From Rhodotorula mucilaginosa (lineage: Eukaryota; Basidiomycota; Microbotryomycetes; Sporidiobolales; Sporidiobolaceae), in the NCBI GenBank assembly GCA_034406715.1, contig CP137868.1, positions 310,001-374,000 of the forward strand: a stretch of 64,000 nucleotides of DNA, written 5' to 3'. Both the position numbers and the translations under genes were made by a program. The notes beneath the pieces are model-generated. The model was not told the origin of the DNA and ran no database searches. It saw only the letters and a list, made by a program, of their open reading frames with translations. Positions 36,056 to 48,248 of this stretch are shown here, in pieces. How positions within the stretch are numbered: the first letter of the stretch is position 1; every line of letters starts with the position of its first letter.

Positions 36056-36331
36056 GTCGGACTGCGAGTGCGGCGGGCGAACGCAACGCCGACGATGGGA
36101 AGAGGCGGGAGTCTCTAGCTGTAGCTTGTGTGTGTGCGCGAGTGGTTGCATGGCTTGTGGTTGGCGTCCTGCCTCTCTCACTTGCCAAAAAAGAAAGGCC
36201 TGAGAACGAGTCTGAAACCTCGTGGATGTGCTTCGGTGCGTTGCGTGCTGTACATTCACGGTTAGAAAGAGGGAGGAGGAGGAGGGAGCTACAAGTTTAT
36301 CCCGACCGGGGCATCGTCAACCCGTCTCGAA

Positions 36332-39300
36332 TCACGACGACAACTTGTCCTTGGCGTCGGCGACGGCTTGTTCGAATTCTTCGACGGCTTCGACCGTCTT
36401 GAACCGAAGGCGGTACGTCGCCGGCTTGGCGTTCTCGTCGAAACCCATAAACGTCAAGAAGACCTTTTCGCGCTTGAGCGTCAGGCCCGAGTACAGCAAA
36501 AAGTTCTGGCGAGAAGGGGGAAGGAAAAGTCTAGGTCAGCTTGAGGTTCGAGCGCACGGTAGAGCAGCCTCGAACCTTCGGGACTCACGATGAGGACTTT
36601 GCCGTTCGTTTCATGCCGCCCGAGCATGCGAACCTTGCCGTCCTTCTCCTTGAGTTGCACATTCGCAACCCCCAAATTGTCGGCTTCGCCCCCCTTGAGC
36701 TGATAAACCCTGCCCCGTGCAGCATGCAAGACGTCCTCGCCCTCTTCGCCCTCGCCGCGGCCCGTAAAAGGGTTCGCGCCGGGAGTTTGCGCCCGCGAGT
36801 CGGTCGCGGCTTCGGAGGGAGGGGCGGTCGAGTCGTCCCCGCCGGCGGCTGCTGCTGCTTTCCGGCTGACGATGCTCGGTCCGGATGGCATGAAGGAGAA
36901 TTCGGATTCAGACTTGGGTGCCTCCGGTGCCGGTTCGGCGGCGGCGGCGGGTGCCGCAGTAGTAGTAGTTCCTGCGCCGAACGAGCTGCTGGCGGGTGTC
37001 GTTCCCGTTCCCGCACCGAACGAGAATCCAAAGGTTGCCTTGGCCGGCTGGTCCTTCTCCGAAAGTGTAGTCGCCGGTGCAGCACCAGAAGCCGATCCGC
37101 CCGGGCTTCCGATCCCCGAGCCAAACCCAAAGCCGGCACTGCGGGCTTTGCTCCCATCCCCGCCTTGCAAGGCCGCGCCGAATCCGAACGACGCCGATGT
37201 CGGCGGAGAACCGGCAGCACCGCCGGGTGAACTGACACTGGCCGTGGTGGAATTGGCGGCGGCGGCGGCGGTACCGAACCCTCCCGCAGATGTAGTCGTC
37301 GAGAACGGATTCGCAGCGCCGCCAAAGGTGAACGGCACCGGCTTGGTCCTCGACGCTGGAGTCGCGGCACCGGGCGCAGTGGTAGTAGTGGCGGCACCAA
37401 AGCTAAAGCCGCTAGTGGTGGTGGTGCCACTCGTCGGCGCAGCCGAGGTAGATCCGAAAGAGAAGGGCGAAGTGGTCGTGGTGGTCGAGCTAGATCCGAA
37501 CGAGAAAACAGGCTTCACAGCCGCCGGCGCCGCCGATTCCGCCTCAGTCTTCTTCTCCATCTCGGCGTCCTTTTTGGTTGAGTCGTCGGCATTGTTGCCT
37601 TTCGCGATCCCTCCAAACTGCGCGCCGAAAGAAAAGCCACCCTTCGGCTTCGCGGTGGCGGCATCTTCCGGCTTTTCCGGGCTGGTAGGCGGACTCGCGC
37701 TCTGCCCGAACCGCAAAGGCGAAGGCTTCGCAGGCGGGTTGGTCAACTTGGCCGGCGCGAGCTTGGGAGCCGAAGGCGGTTTCAGCTCGTCGCGGTTCGA
37801 GTTCGTCGACGACGACGACGGCTTTGTGCTCGACTCGGAACTCGCGCTGGCTGCGGCGACCGGAGCGCTCGCCGTCGACGAGGAGGAGGATGTTCCGAAA
37901 GGCGTAGTAGGAGTAGAGGCCGATGCCGGCGGGAAGGAGAACGAGCTCTTCTCGGCGTTGGTAGTCGCGTCTGCTTTAAACACAAACCCACCCGCGGCCG
38001 GCTTTCCGGATGACGACGACGACGACGATGCGGAGGGAGCAGCGGTCGACGATTTGACGGTACTACCTGCGAAGGAAAAGACTGCAGGCGGCGCAGGCGG
38101 CTTCTTTGCAGCTTCCTCTTGCTTCTCGGTCAAGTCGGCGATGGGAACGGGCTTGGGCGGATTGCGGAAGATGGCGGGGATTTCGCTCTCGTCCACAGTG
38201 GGCGCCATCGACTTGGCTGCTGTGGTGGTGCTCGTCGTCGAAGCCGAATCCTCGTTGGCCTTTTCCGTGCCAGTCTCGGAGAGATCCGCGATCGGGACGG
38301 GCTTGGGCGGGTTGCGGAAAATGGCAGGGATCTCGTGCTTGTCTCTCCCTCCCGTCTCCTCAGACAGGTCCGCTATCGGCACGGGTTTGGGCGGGTTGCG
38401 GAAAATGGCAGGGATCTCGTCCTCAGGGACGGTCGGTGCGAACGGCTTGTTGTTGGAAGGCGCAGCCGGCGTGGCTTTTGGTTGACTGGCAGTCTCGGAG
38501 AGGTCTGCGATCGGGACCGGTTTCGGGGGATTCCGAAAGATTTCGGGAATCTCGAACGCTGCCGCCTGCTGCTGCTGCTGCTGCTGCTGCGGCTTGTCGA
38601 CCTCCATCTCGGTCGCTTTGGATTCCGGTGAAGCCGCGCCGCCGTCCTCGCGACTCGCATTGTACTCGGACTGGACCTTGGAGCGGTACGACGTGTACTT
38701 GTCCCGCAACTTGTCGAGCAAGCCGTCCGCCGAGAGGTCGACGAACGCATCCTTCTCGACGGCGTCCGTCAGGGCATCGACGAACGAGAGGTTCAAGGCG
38801 CGGAGGGAGGTGTAGTACGTCAGAGCCGGGGACTGCGATCGCTCTGTCTTGGTGGCGCCGGGGGGGGTGGCAGCTGGTGCCGAAGCCGGTGCCGGTGCCG
38901 CTCCGAAGGCGCTGCTCGAGCCGAACGCGCTCGAGCCGAACGCGCCGCCAGTGCTGCTACCGCCAAAGGAGAACTTTGGAGCTGCAGGGGCGGTTGAACT
39001 GCTCGGTTGCGGGGCCGAGAAGGAGAAACTCGAAGAAGAAGAGCCAGCGGGGGCAAAATTGAACGTCGTCGACGGCGCGGCTGGTCCCTTGGGCGGGGCG
39101 GGTGCGGGTGCGGGTGCGGGTGCTGAACCGAACGTGAACGCCGGAGCGGGTGCGGAGCTGCTGAGAGCGGCGAACGGGTTCGAGGCGGTCGAGGCGCCAA
39201 AGAGGGGCGCTTTCTGCTGGTTCTCCGGTGGTCAGCGGGAGGGAAGGCTGCATACAGAGCTAGCCGGACTCACTGGTGCATCGGTAGCTGCTGCCGGTGC

Positions 39301-39579
39301 TGTTCGCGCTGCTGCTCGCTTGGGCATGCCTCGGATCCTGGGCGAGAGAGCGATGTCAGCACGGGGCAGAACCCGGAGTTGACGCTGCTCACTTTCTGCC
39401 AGCGAGTGCTTGCTCTGATGCCTTTGCAAACTCTCCGTCTCCGTTCTGCAGGGCGTGGCGTGAGTCGGGGGTGAGCGAGCGGTAACCAGTGAGGACGAGG
39501 AGGGACGACTCGCCTCTGCGCGATCATCTTCCTCGACGTTGTCCTGCGTGAGCTGCTTCTCTGCGCCTCGCTTGCCCAT
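36332..39579 (-). CDS. NUP2: NUP2/NUP50-type nucleoporin with Ran-binding domain
   Basis: Exons on the minus strand: 39579-39514, 39445-39393, 39337-39274, 39216-36589 and 36505-36332; 994 residues. The N-terminus (MGKRGAEKQLTQDN...EDDRAE, FAKASEQALAGRKIR) matches the importin-alpha-binding N-terminal motif of NUP50. Many FG motifs follow (FSFGGS, FGSSAFGSS, FSFGAGTG). The C-terminus is a Ran-binding domain: GEDVLHAARGRVYQL, VQLKEKDGKVRMLGRHE, GKVLINFLLYSGL, ATYRLRFKTVEAVEEF. It works in nuclear import by releasing cargo from importin-alpha at the pore basket. Residues about 245-400 carry four copies of an EIPAIFRNPPKPVPIADL unit. Intron 1 (39513-39446) fits only as GC-AG with a normal length of 68 bases; the acceptor before 39216 is CAGCAG, a tandem NAGNAG site. 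Confidence 0.85.
38085..38565 (-). repeat. Four tandem-dispersed copies of an 18-20 residue motif in the nucleoporin
   Basis: Consensus EIP(A/E)IFRNPPKPVPIADL(S/T)E, seen four times in the translated protein with 30-50 variable residues between copies. Codons differ between copies, so the protein sequence is what is conserved. Confidence 0.85.
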
Positions 39580-39766
39580 CTTGTCTCTTGCACACGCGCG
39601 ATTGGCGAGAACAGAGGTCCGAGAGGGCAAAGTCGAGTCGAGTCGAGTCGAGTCGTCAGCCAACCTTCGCCTCGTGCTTCCCTTTGTGTAGGGACATATA
39701 GACCAACTTGTGAAAGGCAGTTCATGCAAATGCTATCTCTCCATCCCGCGAACGACGTCGGCCTCT

Positions 39767-42700
39767 TCACCGAACCGTCCAACCAGAAACCTCGCTCCCG
39801 GTTCCTCCTCCTCCTCCTCCTCGTCCCTTCCAAGCCGTACCTTCGCTTCCTCCTCCTCCACCAGCGCCGCCGCCGCCGCCGCCCCATCCCCATGCTCCGG
39901 CGCCCGCTCCGTCGTCCTGCTGCAACTGCGCCTCCGTCTCTTGCAACCAGCTCGTCTCCGTCCCCGATCCGGATCCGTACCACCTCCTTCCCGCGTCTTC
40001 GCCGCGGCGGCCGGAGTAACCCCTCCCTCCGCTCCGACTGGGGATCTTGCCGACGCCGTACGCGTCCCGGAACGATTGCCCGCTCGAGGTGACCATCATG
40101 CGACCAATCTTGGCGAGCCCAGTCTGGTTCGACTTGTACCGCGCCTTGTCGACGTCGTCGAATCGGGTCCAAAACGGCGCCTCCGCCGTCGCGGTTGGTC
40201 GAGAGCGGCCTTTGGTTGTCCCGCCGCCGCCACCAGATCCGGACGGCTGAGGAGACCAAGCCGAAGGGGAAGGTGGCCTCGTCGGCCAGCTGCTCGCTTC
40301 TTCGGCCTTCCCCCACGGCGGCGCAGACGACCCGCCGACGCCCGATTCTTGTCCTTGTCCGGAACGATCCGCCACCGACGCCCAAGCCGACTCGCCGCCC
40401 TGCCATTGCCCGCGCCGCACAGGAGAGCCTGCAGTGGCGCCCTTCTCTTCTTCTTCGCGCCACCGCCGCGTCTCGACATCGCTGGACGACCAACCGTGAG
40501 CGTAGGTCGGCTTCGGCTGCTGCTGCGGCGAGATCAGAGTCGGAGGCGGGCGAGGCCGCTCAGGCGCCGGCTCGCGCGTTCCCGTATCGGTCATCGCGGG
40601 CGACATCTTCATAGAGGGTGACTCGGGGGGCTCCGGATACTCTTCCTGTGGCGCAGGCGACGACGGCTGCTGGGCTTGCGCATCTTCCTCTCCTGCGACG
40701 GGGAACCCATGTCAGCTATCGGAAAGGGTCTAGTCCAGAGGAGGGGTTGTCGCACCTCGAGTACTACCGAAGGTGGCCATAAAGTCGGCTCGGTGGATCC
40801 GGTACGCCTCCGGTTCGTGCGTCCTCGACGGGACATGAATGCCACGAAGCTGCGCCCGCCGACGATGCTCTTCGTACAACCGTTCACGCGCTTCTGCTTC
40901 GTCGCGGAGGCGCTCGCTCTCTTGCAACTCGTAACGAAACGACTGCAGCGCGAGGGCTTGCTTCGCTTCGAGAACGTCGCTGTCATCGTCCGACTCCTCC
41001 TCCGCCTCCTCGGCGAGCCGAGCGTGCGCTACCGCCGGCGGTCGGAACTTGCGCGAATTCGAGCTGCTGGCGGGAGGCTGCTTCCTGTTGTTGTTGTTGC
41101 TGCTGAGGTGTCCTCCCAGGATCGAGGCGACGTATCCCGCTTCGCTGCTGACGCCGTCCTCGCTTTCGACCTCCCTCGACGACCTTGTCCCACTCGACGG
41201 CGCGAGCGCCGCCGCGGCGGCGCGTTGCCGGCGACGACGCTCAAACTCTGCCGTGACGAGGTCGGCGGGTGGTTCCTCGCGTCCCCCTACGCCCCGTTTG
41301 TTGCTGATGGGCGACGGAACTTCTTCGGATGTCGGCACCGTCGAGACGGACCCGGCAGGTCTCGGTGGGGTCGCGTACGGGATCGCGGGCTTGGCCGAAG
41401 CGGACGATGGGATCGATTCCCTGCGCAGGGAACTTGCAGACAGCTCGTTCGAGCGCGAGGAAGACGGGAGGCTGTCCGAAGTGAGAAGAAGGTCGAGTCG
41501 GTGGTGTTCCTTCGACGTACTGGGCGTGGCGAACGCCGGTTGGAGGATGCGTGATCGGGGCGGGACTTCCGGAGCGCGGGTGATGCCGAGCGAGAGGTCG
41601 TCCTTGCGTACTTGCTCGGCGCGGATCGCTTCGAGCAGCAGAGTCAAGCAGACCCAGCGCGCAGTCTTTTGCCCAAAGGGGCACGTTCCCCCTCCAGTGT
41701 CGTCGCCGTCCCCGCTCGTCATCTCCTGCGCGACTCGCCAAGCTGCGTACCGCAACTCGAGCGAGTCGACGTCGGTGTGCCGCGCGTCAACCTTGGGTCC
41801 GGTCAGCGACGTCTCGAGCCATTCGGTGAGGGCCGCCACTTGCTGATTCATCGCGGCGACGGCGTTGCCTCGGGCAGCTTCGCCTCGTTGGACCTCGAGC
41901 AGAGTCGCGACGGCAAAGATCTCGACCTCGGAGAGTTTGCGGTCGTCCGAGCGTGCCGGCGTGTGAGTGATGGCGACGTCGTTCAAACCGGCAACGAACG
42001 CTTTGATGATCGGCGTGACTTTTGCCTCGTGACGCTGGACGAGCGAACGCAGGATCTCGGGCGACGCGTCAAAGATGGTGGCGAGGTCGTGCTTGACGAT
42101 GATGTGGAGGCGGGCCGAGCTGTCGGACAAGCCATCCTCGAGGGCCGGGCTCAGCATGCCCGTCGGCGTCGCCACACCGTCGTCATCGATGCTCCGATAC
42201 AGGTATCCGAGCGCCCGAGTCGACTTGTAGTACTCGACGTCCCCGGGCACGCAGCACTCCTCGATGTCGGATTTGCGCATAAAGTCGGGTCGCTCCTTCG
42301 AGCCTTTGATCCGCGGGAGGGCGCTCGCTGGCACGACATTGCCGGTCTTTGGCGCATCCACCGCAAGGCTGACCGCGCAGGTTCAGGTTAAGGCTTCCGC
42401 TGGTCCGAAGGTTGGGAAAAGGCTCACCTGTAGAGGTCTGCAAGCTTTTGGCAGCGAGGATCGAAGCCGTGCTGCGGGCTGCGGTCCGCGAGACAGAGGT
42501 GCATGTGCGCGATTTGGCCGACGGTATCGTTGCAGAGGTACTGCAACAATGGGTGTCAGGGAACCGACTCTGAATGCGAAATAGCAGAGAGGAAACACTC
42601 ACGTTGACGAAGCAGTCGCCGACGTCCTCGATCTTTGCGGGGCGATCCAGTTCGTAAGGGGGCTGCGATTCGTGGGATCGAGGCGGAGCAACGTCCGAGG

Positions 42701-45700
42701 GAATGAAGTCTTGCAAGGTGATCACCTGGTAGGTGTCGCCGTCGAGGTCTGCCGGCAGGGCCTAGATTAGTGACTTTCTCTACAAGATCCGGAAGACAAG
42801 AGTGGCTCACCTCCACCGCCCATCATGGACGCGACAGAGCGGACGCCCTGAGTCGGGAGGACCAGACAGTTTTCGAGAGCGCGCATGCGAGTGTTGAGCT
42901 TGGAAGGCAGCTTGCCGACCGCCTGCAGGATGCGGATGTCTCCCGGGTCCATCGCCGGACTGCGAGTGACGACCACGGTCCCTTCGAGGTACACCGGCTC
43001 CTCGGGCTGGTCGGGGAACCGCAAGCATGCATAGACCTGATCGGGCTCGAGGAGGCGATCTTCGTCCGGGACGCCGACGAGCACGTAGGAATCCGGCAGC
43101 GGGATGCGCGCTCGGTCTTTGAGGTCGCGGAGACAGCGAACGCGGACGACGTCGAGAGCGGCTCGCAGGAATGGCTCTTCCTGGAGAAGGCGGTCGTCGA
43201 AACTCCCCAAGTCTCGCAAGACTTTCACCAAGCTGTAAACGAGCTGCGTCAGCAAAGTTGCACGTCAAAGATTCACCTCGAGCAGTGCAACAGACCTTTT
43301 GAACTTGGTCGCGCCCCCGTAGGAGAAGCGGTTGAGAGTGTCGTAGGCGCCTCGGAACGTGTAGAGCGCCTCGGGCGAAAGCTCGTCGATCGCAAGCTTC
43401 TGGTAAGCGAGGAAGACCTCGGTCGGAACGCCAAGGTCGTCGAGAGCGCTGATCAGCGGACGATCTAAGCAGCCGCATGTAGTACACCAGTAGCAGCGCA
43501 GGATGAAGAAGCGAGAAAGGGCGTGGGTGCCAAACATCAGAGGAGCAGCATTTCCCCCGGGTTTTCGCGAAAAAAAGCAGGGACGGCAACAACGGCCAAA
43601 GCATGACCAGATGGTCAGCCGGCCGAAGTGCGGAAACGGACAGTAGCGACAGAAAAGCAGCAAGCCAGGACGCACTCAGGCGAAGCGGATTTGGGCGCGT
43701 AAAGGCGTCGGAAACGTTGAGGCAGAACTTGTCGCCGCCGATCCGGTCCGCGAAGCCTCGGAACTTGTCCTGCGAGGGTCGCAGTTGGACCTGCATCCCT
43801 TCGAGAGAACTGTCGACGGCGAGGACACCCTGTAGAGCCGGCGAGAGTCCGCTTGTCAGCTTCTGCGGACCCAAAGAGGGGAGTTTTTCTCACCTTGGAC
43901 CCGCCGAGACGGATTTGGTACACGGACGGCGGTGGCCCGTCCTGATCGCGACGGAAGCCGTTGGTCTGCAAGGCTTGCCAGACCTGATCGCGAAGTCTGC
44001 AGGAGGAACAGGTTGCATGTCAAGGGTCAGCATTTCGCCAAGAAGTCGTCCTTGCGAGCACCGTCAAGCTTACTGCTCGGACATGACTCCCGCACCGTCC
44101 GTGTGATTGGCGAGCTCGGTCCCGTCCTCTTCGTAGTCGGCAATGTCGGGGCGCGAGCCGATCTTGGTGTGGTGCAGGTACTGCCGAGTTTCTGCAATCA
44201 GTGCACGAGTCCACCTCGGCGCAACAGCGGAGTGGGGTCAACTCACGACCGTAGCGATGGAAGCCGTAAAGCCTTGCGAGAAGCGCGCGCCGAGCTTGGC
44301 GGGCATCCGACTGATCTTGTCAAAGAGGCCGAGCTGTTGACGGATCGTCTCGGCTTCGATCGTGAACGGTTTGCCGTTGCGGTCGACATCGCTCCAGGGC
44401 GCAACGAACCAGACGCTCCGGTCCCGAAGACCGGACTGCGAGTAGCTGTGAGGCGGGCCGCCAAGAAAGCAGCCAAAACTCGTCAGAGGCCGCACGACTT
44501 TTGACATACAAGTTGAGCCTCAGGATCGACTCACGCGAGAAAGTCGTATCGGCGTCCCGCGAACGAGATGCCCGTCTTGAGAGCCGTCGTGACCGAAGCG
44601 TCGAGCAAGCGCCTTTGCGCGAGTCCGGTCTCGCCAGCCGAGACGACCTGGAGGTTCTGTCCGTCTTCCTCGCGGAACGCGACCCGGAGGAAATGGTCCG
44701 ACTCGCGGTGCGTGTCGACGTCGTGGTAGTAGCGTCGGATGGTGGCGTTGCTCTGTTTCGTAAGCGCAGTGAAGTCGATCAGTAAAGTCAACGGGAGAGA
44801 AAGGTGAGCAAGGACCGAAAAAGGACCGACCTTCTCAAGCGTCCTCCCTCCGACCTTGATGGTCCCACTCGGGGTCAGGACAATGTTCCTGCACCAAAAG
44901 TGTTTCCGAGCGTCGATCTTTTCCCTGTCTGTCTCCTTCCCGCCGACCCGTCCACCCCCGACCCCGACCCCGATCCGGACCGGCTCGTCCAACTTGACCC
45001 TCGCGCGTTCCAGGACGGCCTCCCGGGCCCGGTCGGCCATATCGCTCACCTCGACCTGCATCTCCTGCAACTGCTTCACCGTACACGCGCCGAGACTGAA
45101 CAGCTCGGCGCGGGCTTTCCGATCTTCGACGAGGAGGTTCCGCAACTCGATCAGGATGTCCTCGACGAACGAGTCGCGGTCGAGTTCGACCGTGACGTTC
45201 CAGACTTTGACGTGCTTCTCGATCAGCCAGTTGAGCTCGTACGGGCTCAGGGTCCCGTCGCGGAGGATCCCTTCGAGGTGGTAGGCGTGCGTATGGGACA
45301 GAGTCGAGAGGGCGTATTCGATTCGGCTGCGCATGTCCTTGCCGTAGCGCTTCTCTTTGAACACCTCAAGATTGTCGATCCGTTTCGGCACGGGGAGGCC
45401 ATTTAGATCACAGTGCCGGAAGAAGTCGCGCAGCGAACCACGCTCGGGGGCAGCAGCGGCGTGACTTGACGACGACGACGACGACGTCTCGCGCACGAGG
45501 TCGAGCACGACGAGGAAGTGCCGCGACAGGTACGGGACCTGACGAGCGTGCTGGTGGTCGAGCGCCGAGACGCGGACTTGCGAAGTCACATGGCGATCTG
45601 GACGCGTGGAGATGTAGGTGTAGAAGCGAGGGGTCCAGCGCGTGCCGATCACGAAGTAGAACCGCTCGAGGTTCTGGTCTTGGTCGTCCGGCGAGGCGGG

Positions 45701-46746
45701 AGCGGGAGAGTAGTACAAACTCGAGATGGTCCCGGCGGCTGCGCTCACGTTCTCCCCCGAGGTCAGCATCGTGCGGTCGTCCGAGGGCGCCCACGTGCTG
45801 ACTGCTAGAAAAACTTACGGAACGAGACCTTGATGCCCGGAAACCCTTCGAACGCGTACCCTCCAATCCCCACCGTACCCTTCCTACCGCCCATACCGCT
45901 CCCCTTCGCCTTCGTCGTCCGTTCCGTCGTCATGGCAGTGGTGACCGCAAAGTCCATCAACCCTTGCTGGATCTGCGTGTCCCTCTCGACGGCGAACGAA
46001 GCGAGTCCGCGCTCGTCAAACGTGCCGAGGCACAGGGCCGAGACAATGAACCCTGGCCAGGTTGGGTCGAGCAACACGCGCGGCATCTTGTCGCTGAGTT
46101 CTTGAGGGACGAAGGGGCGCAGGCGGCGTCCTTGTTCTTTGGCGGCGGCGGTTTCTTCTTCTTCTTTGGCGTCGGTGGCGGTGGCGGTGGCGGGACTGGG
46201 GACGGGAGCAGCGGTCGGGAAGAAAGGCTGCGGCTGCGGCGGCATCTGTGCGTTCGGCGGCCACGGCACGGACCCACACGCCCCAGGAGGAAGAGGTCGT
46301 ACCCCATCCTTCTTCGAGTCGGTAGATCCCTCCTCCGTTCCCGTCCGAGGCCAAGCGGCCGCCACTTCAGGCGGTGGTGGTTCGTTCGAGTGACGGAACT
46401 GGATCGTCCATTTCCCTCGCTCGGCCCGGCTCGGATTCGAGTTCCTCATCGTTGTCGTCGTCGATTGACCGTATGGTGGTCGTTGTGCTTGTCCTTGTCC
46501 GCGAGGAAGCGAGCGCTCGATGTTCCTCGTCGTCATCGTCGTTGCGGTCGTCGTCGAGGGAACGCTCCATCCCACCGTCGCCGTCGTTGGAGGCGTTCCC
46601 TGGTTCTGAGGAGCAGCAGTCATAGCCATCGACCACGATCCGTGCTGATCCGACTGCTGCTGACGACGAGGCGAAGAAGAAGACCGGACGGCGTCGAGCC
46701 AGTCTTGCGCGACGTGAGGCTTGAGTTGCTTCGAGGTGTGAGTCAT
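39767..46746 (-). CDS. RNA-silencing RNA-dependent RNA polymerase (QDE-1/RdRP family)
   Basis: Thirteen exons on the minus strand: 46746-45819, 45738-44831, 44752-44535, 44445-44247, 44180-44074, 43996-43894, 43829-43676, 43464-43296, 43232-42811, 42748-42603, 42540-42428, 42368-40756 and 40692-39767; phases agree throughout, 2,001 residues. Family motifs: TDGAGVMSEQ, VQLRPSQDKFRG, LNRPLISALDDLGVP, VLVGVPDEDRLLEPDQVYACL, VVVTRSPAMDPGDIRILQAV, the catalytic DLDGDTY (about residue 1070), and LAVDAPKTGNVVP. It copies single-stranded RNA into double-stranded RNA for Dicer in RNA interference. The N-terminal 300 residues are low-complexity. After the catalytic core a charged region of about 440 residues and a Gly/Ser/Pro-rich tail of about 300 residues extend it well past the roughly 1,400 residues of Neurospora QDE-1. 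One intron (43675-43465) is long at 211 bases. Confidence 0.88.
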
Positions 46747-47504
46747 CGGCGGTCACGCTGCTCCATGTGGTCAGTGTGCGTGTTTGTGTGTATGCTCCTC
46801 GCCCCTTCCTCGCTCTCGAGATTGACGCCAACGAGACAGAGAGGGAAAGAGGACAAGGGAGCGAGAGATGTCAATTTGATCAGAGAAGTCGTCTCTTTTC
46901 TCGCTCAGGCCCCTCTCGGACAAGCCGGACGAAACCTTGGAAGCAATCAGCGCGCTGTAAGTCAAGTCTGGCACTTCGCAAGAGCAGCGGGGAACGAGGA
47001 GGAGAGGAGGCAGCCAGCAATGGCTTCTTTCGCCCGCAGCACACGCCAGGAATTCAGCATTTCGACGACGTCGTCCTGCAGGGACGATTGTTGCTCTCGT
47101 GCGTGCGCGAGCCAAGCAGGTCGGTCAACGCCGCTGGCTGGTCGGTGCATGCAAACCCGGGGACTTCCTCACTTTTGACAAGAGCCGGATTGAGTGACGA
47201 GTGGCGCTGGCTGCTGCATCCGTCGTCGTCGTCGCCGCCGCAAGTCGCGCGAGAGTCACCACCTCTAGCAAAGACACCGCTCCTGCTGCAGCCCCTCGTC
47301 TCCTTATGCTCTGAGCCAGCACCGAATCGGGACGGCTGTAGTGCCGTGCCTGTGCCTGTGCCGTCGAAGGAGGAAAGCCACCCGCCTCTTGTTTCTCTCC
47401 AGCTCTCTCGCGTACGCCGTCGGTTCGCGGGGATGACAATGGTGGGGGCGGCAAAAGAGAGGATTGCAATACGACGAAAAGGGGAGGTTTTTCTTCGGAT
47501 CGCT
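46747..47504. other. Intergenic: RdRP promoter / RPL36 downstream
   Basis: About 760 bases between two minus-strand genes. No exon or RNA gene is supported; it should hold the RdRP promoter and the RPL36 terminator. Confidence 0.4.
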
Positions 47505-48248
47505 TTAGGCGGCGTGGCGACGCTGCTCGGCTGTGTGTGACCAGGAGGGGTTAGCGAGCGAGCGCCGCCGGGAGCGCCTCGTTTCGGGTTCGGGCTCGGG
47601 AGAACGTACCGATGACACCGGTGAGCTCGTCGACCTTGCGCTTGGCGCGGCGGAGGGTACCGAGCTGTTTGTCCCGCCGAAAAAAAGGCCGTCGTCAGTT
47701 TCCTGCCCCTTGCCGCTTCCCGCCCCACACCACACCACAGGGCACTACGCCGACAGAGCGAGCGAGGGTCCACGAACGTACGCGCTTCTTGGTCAGCTTG
47801 CGAGCCTTCTTGTCCTGTGTAGTGTGCACGCAGATGGGAGGTTGTCAAGGTTTAGTGCGGGTTGTCCTCGCTGCGCGTGCCTGAGGCTGTGTGGAGACTG
47901 ACCTTGGAGTTGCGGATCAACTCCATGACGCGCCTCTCGTACGGGGCAAAGCCGACGACCTGCGCGGTGCGGGTGGTGGTGGTGGTTAGAGCGGGTCAAA
48001 AAGGGGAGAGTGGGCGCAAGACTGACCTCGCGGACGATCGACTTGACGAACGCGGCGCGCTGGGACTGCTTTCCCTTGCGGTTCGAGGGCTTGACCGCCT
48101 TGGGGATGACGGTGGTCGGGTGTCCGCGGTTGAGGCCCCAGGGGAGGTCTGAGGGGTCGTCGAGGGGGCGAGGGTCAGCGGTCAGCTGTCTCTTCCAAGG
48201 GAGGCTGGAGGGTGGACGGGGCAACTGACTGGTACGGGGAGCGGCCAT
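47505..48248 (-). CDS. RPL36: 60S ribosomal protein eL36
   Basis: Six exons on the minus strand: 48248-48230, 48148-48027, 47959-47903, 47814-47782, 47664-47610 and 47530-47505; 103 residues, the normal length. The sequence is diagnostic: [82 protein letters not shown]. Five introns of 53-81 bases in a 312-base coding sequence make it the most intron-dense gene here. It is a structural protein of the large cytosolic subunit and is divergent from RPL6, consistent with coordinated expression. Confidence 0.95.

Noticed and set aside
43248-43284. 33- and 44-base introns at the end of RdRP exon 8
   Set aside because: A 63-base intron (43295-43233) with a normal branch site gives the correct frame and normal size.
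44181-44246. Acceptor at TTGCAG in RdRP intron 4
   Set aside because: It gives the wrong frame; the next CGGCAG ten bases on restores the frame and a typical intron length.
45465-45485. GAC triplet repeat, possible microsatellite
   Set aside because: It is the poly-Ser coding stretch of the RdRP; too short to count as a separate feature.
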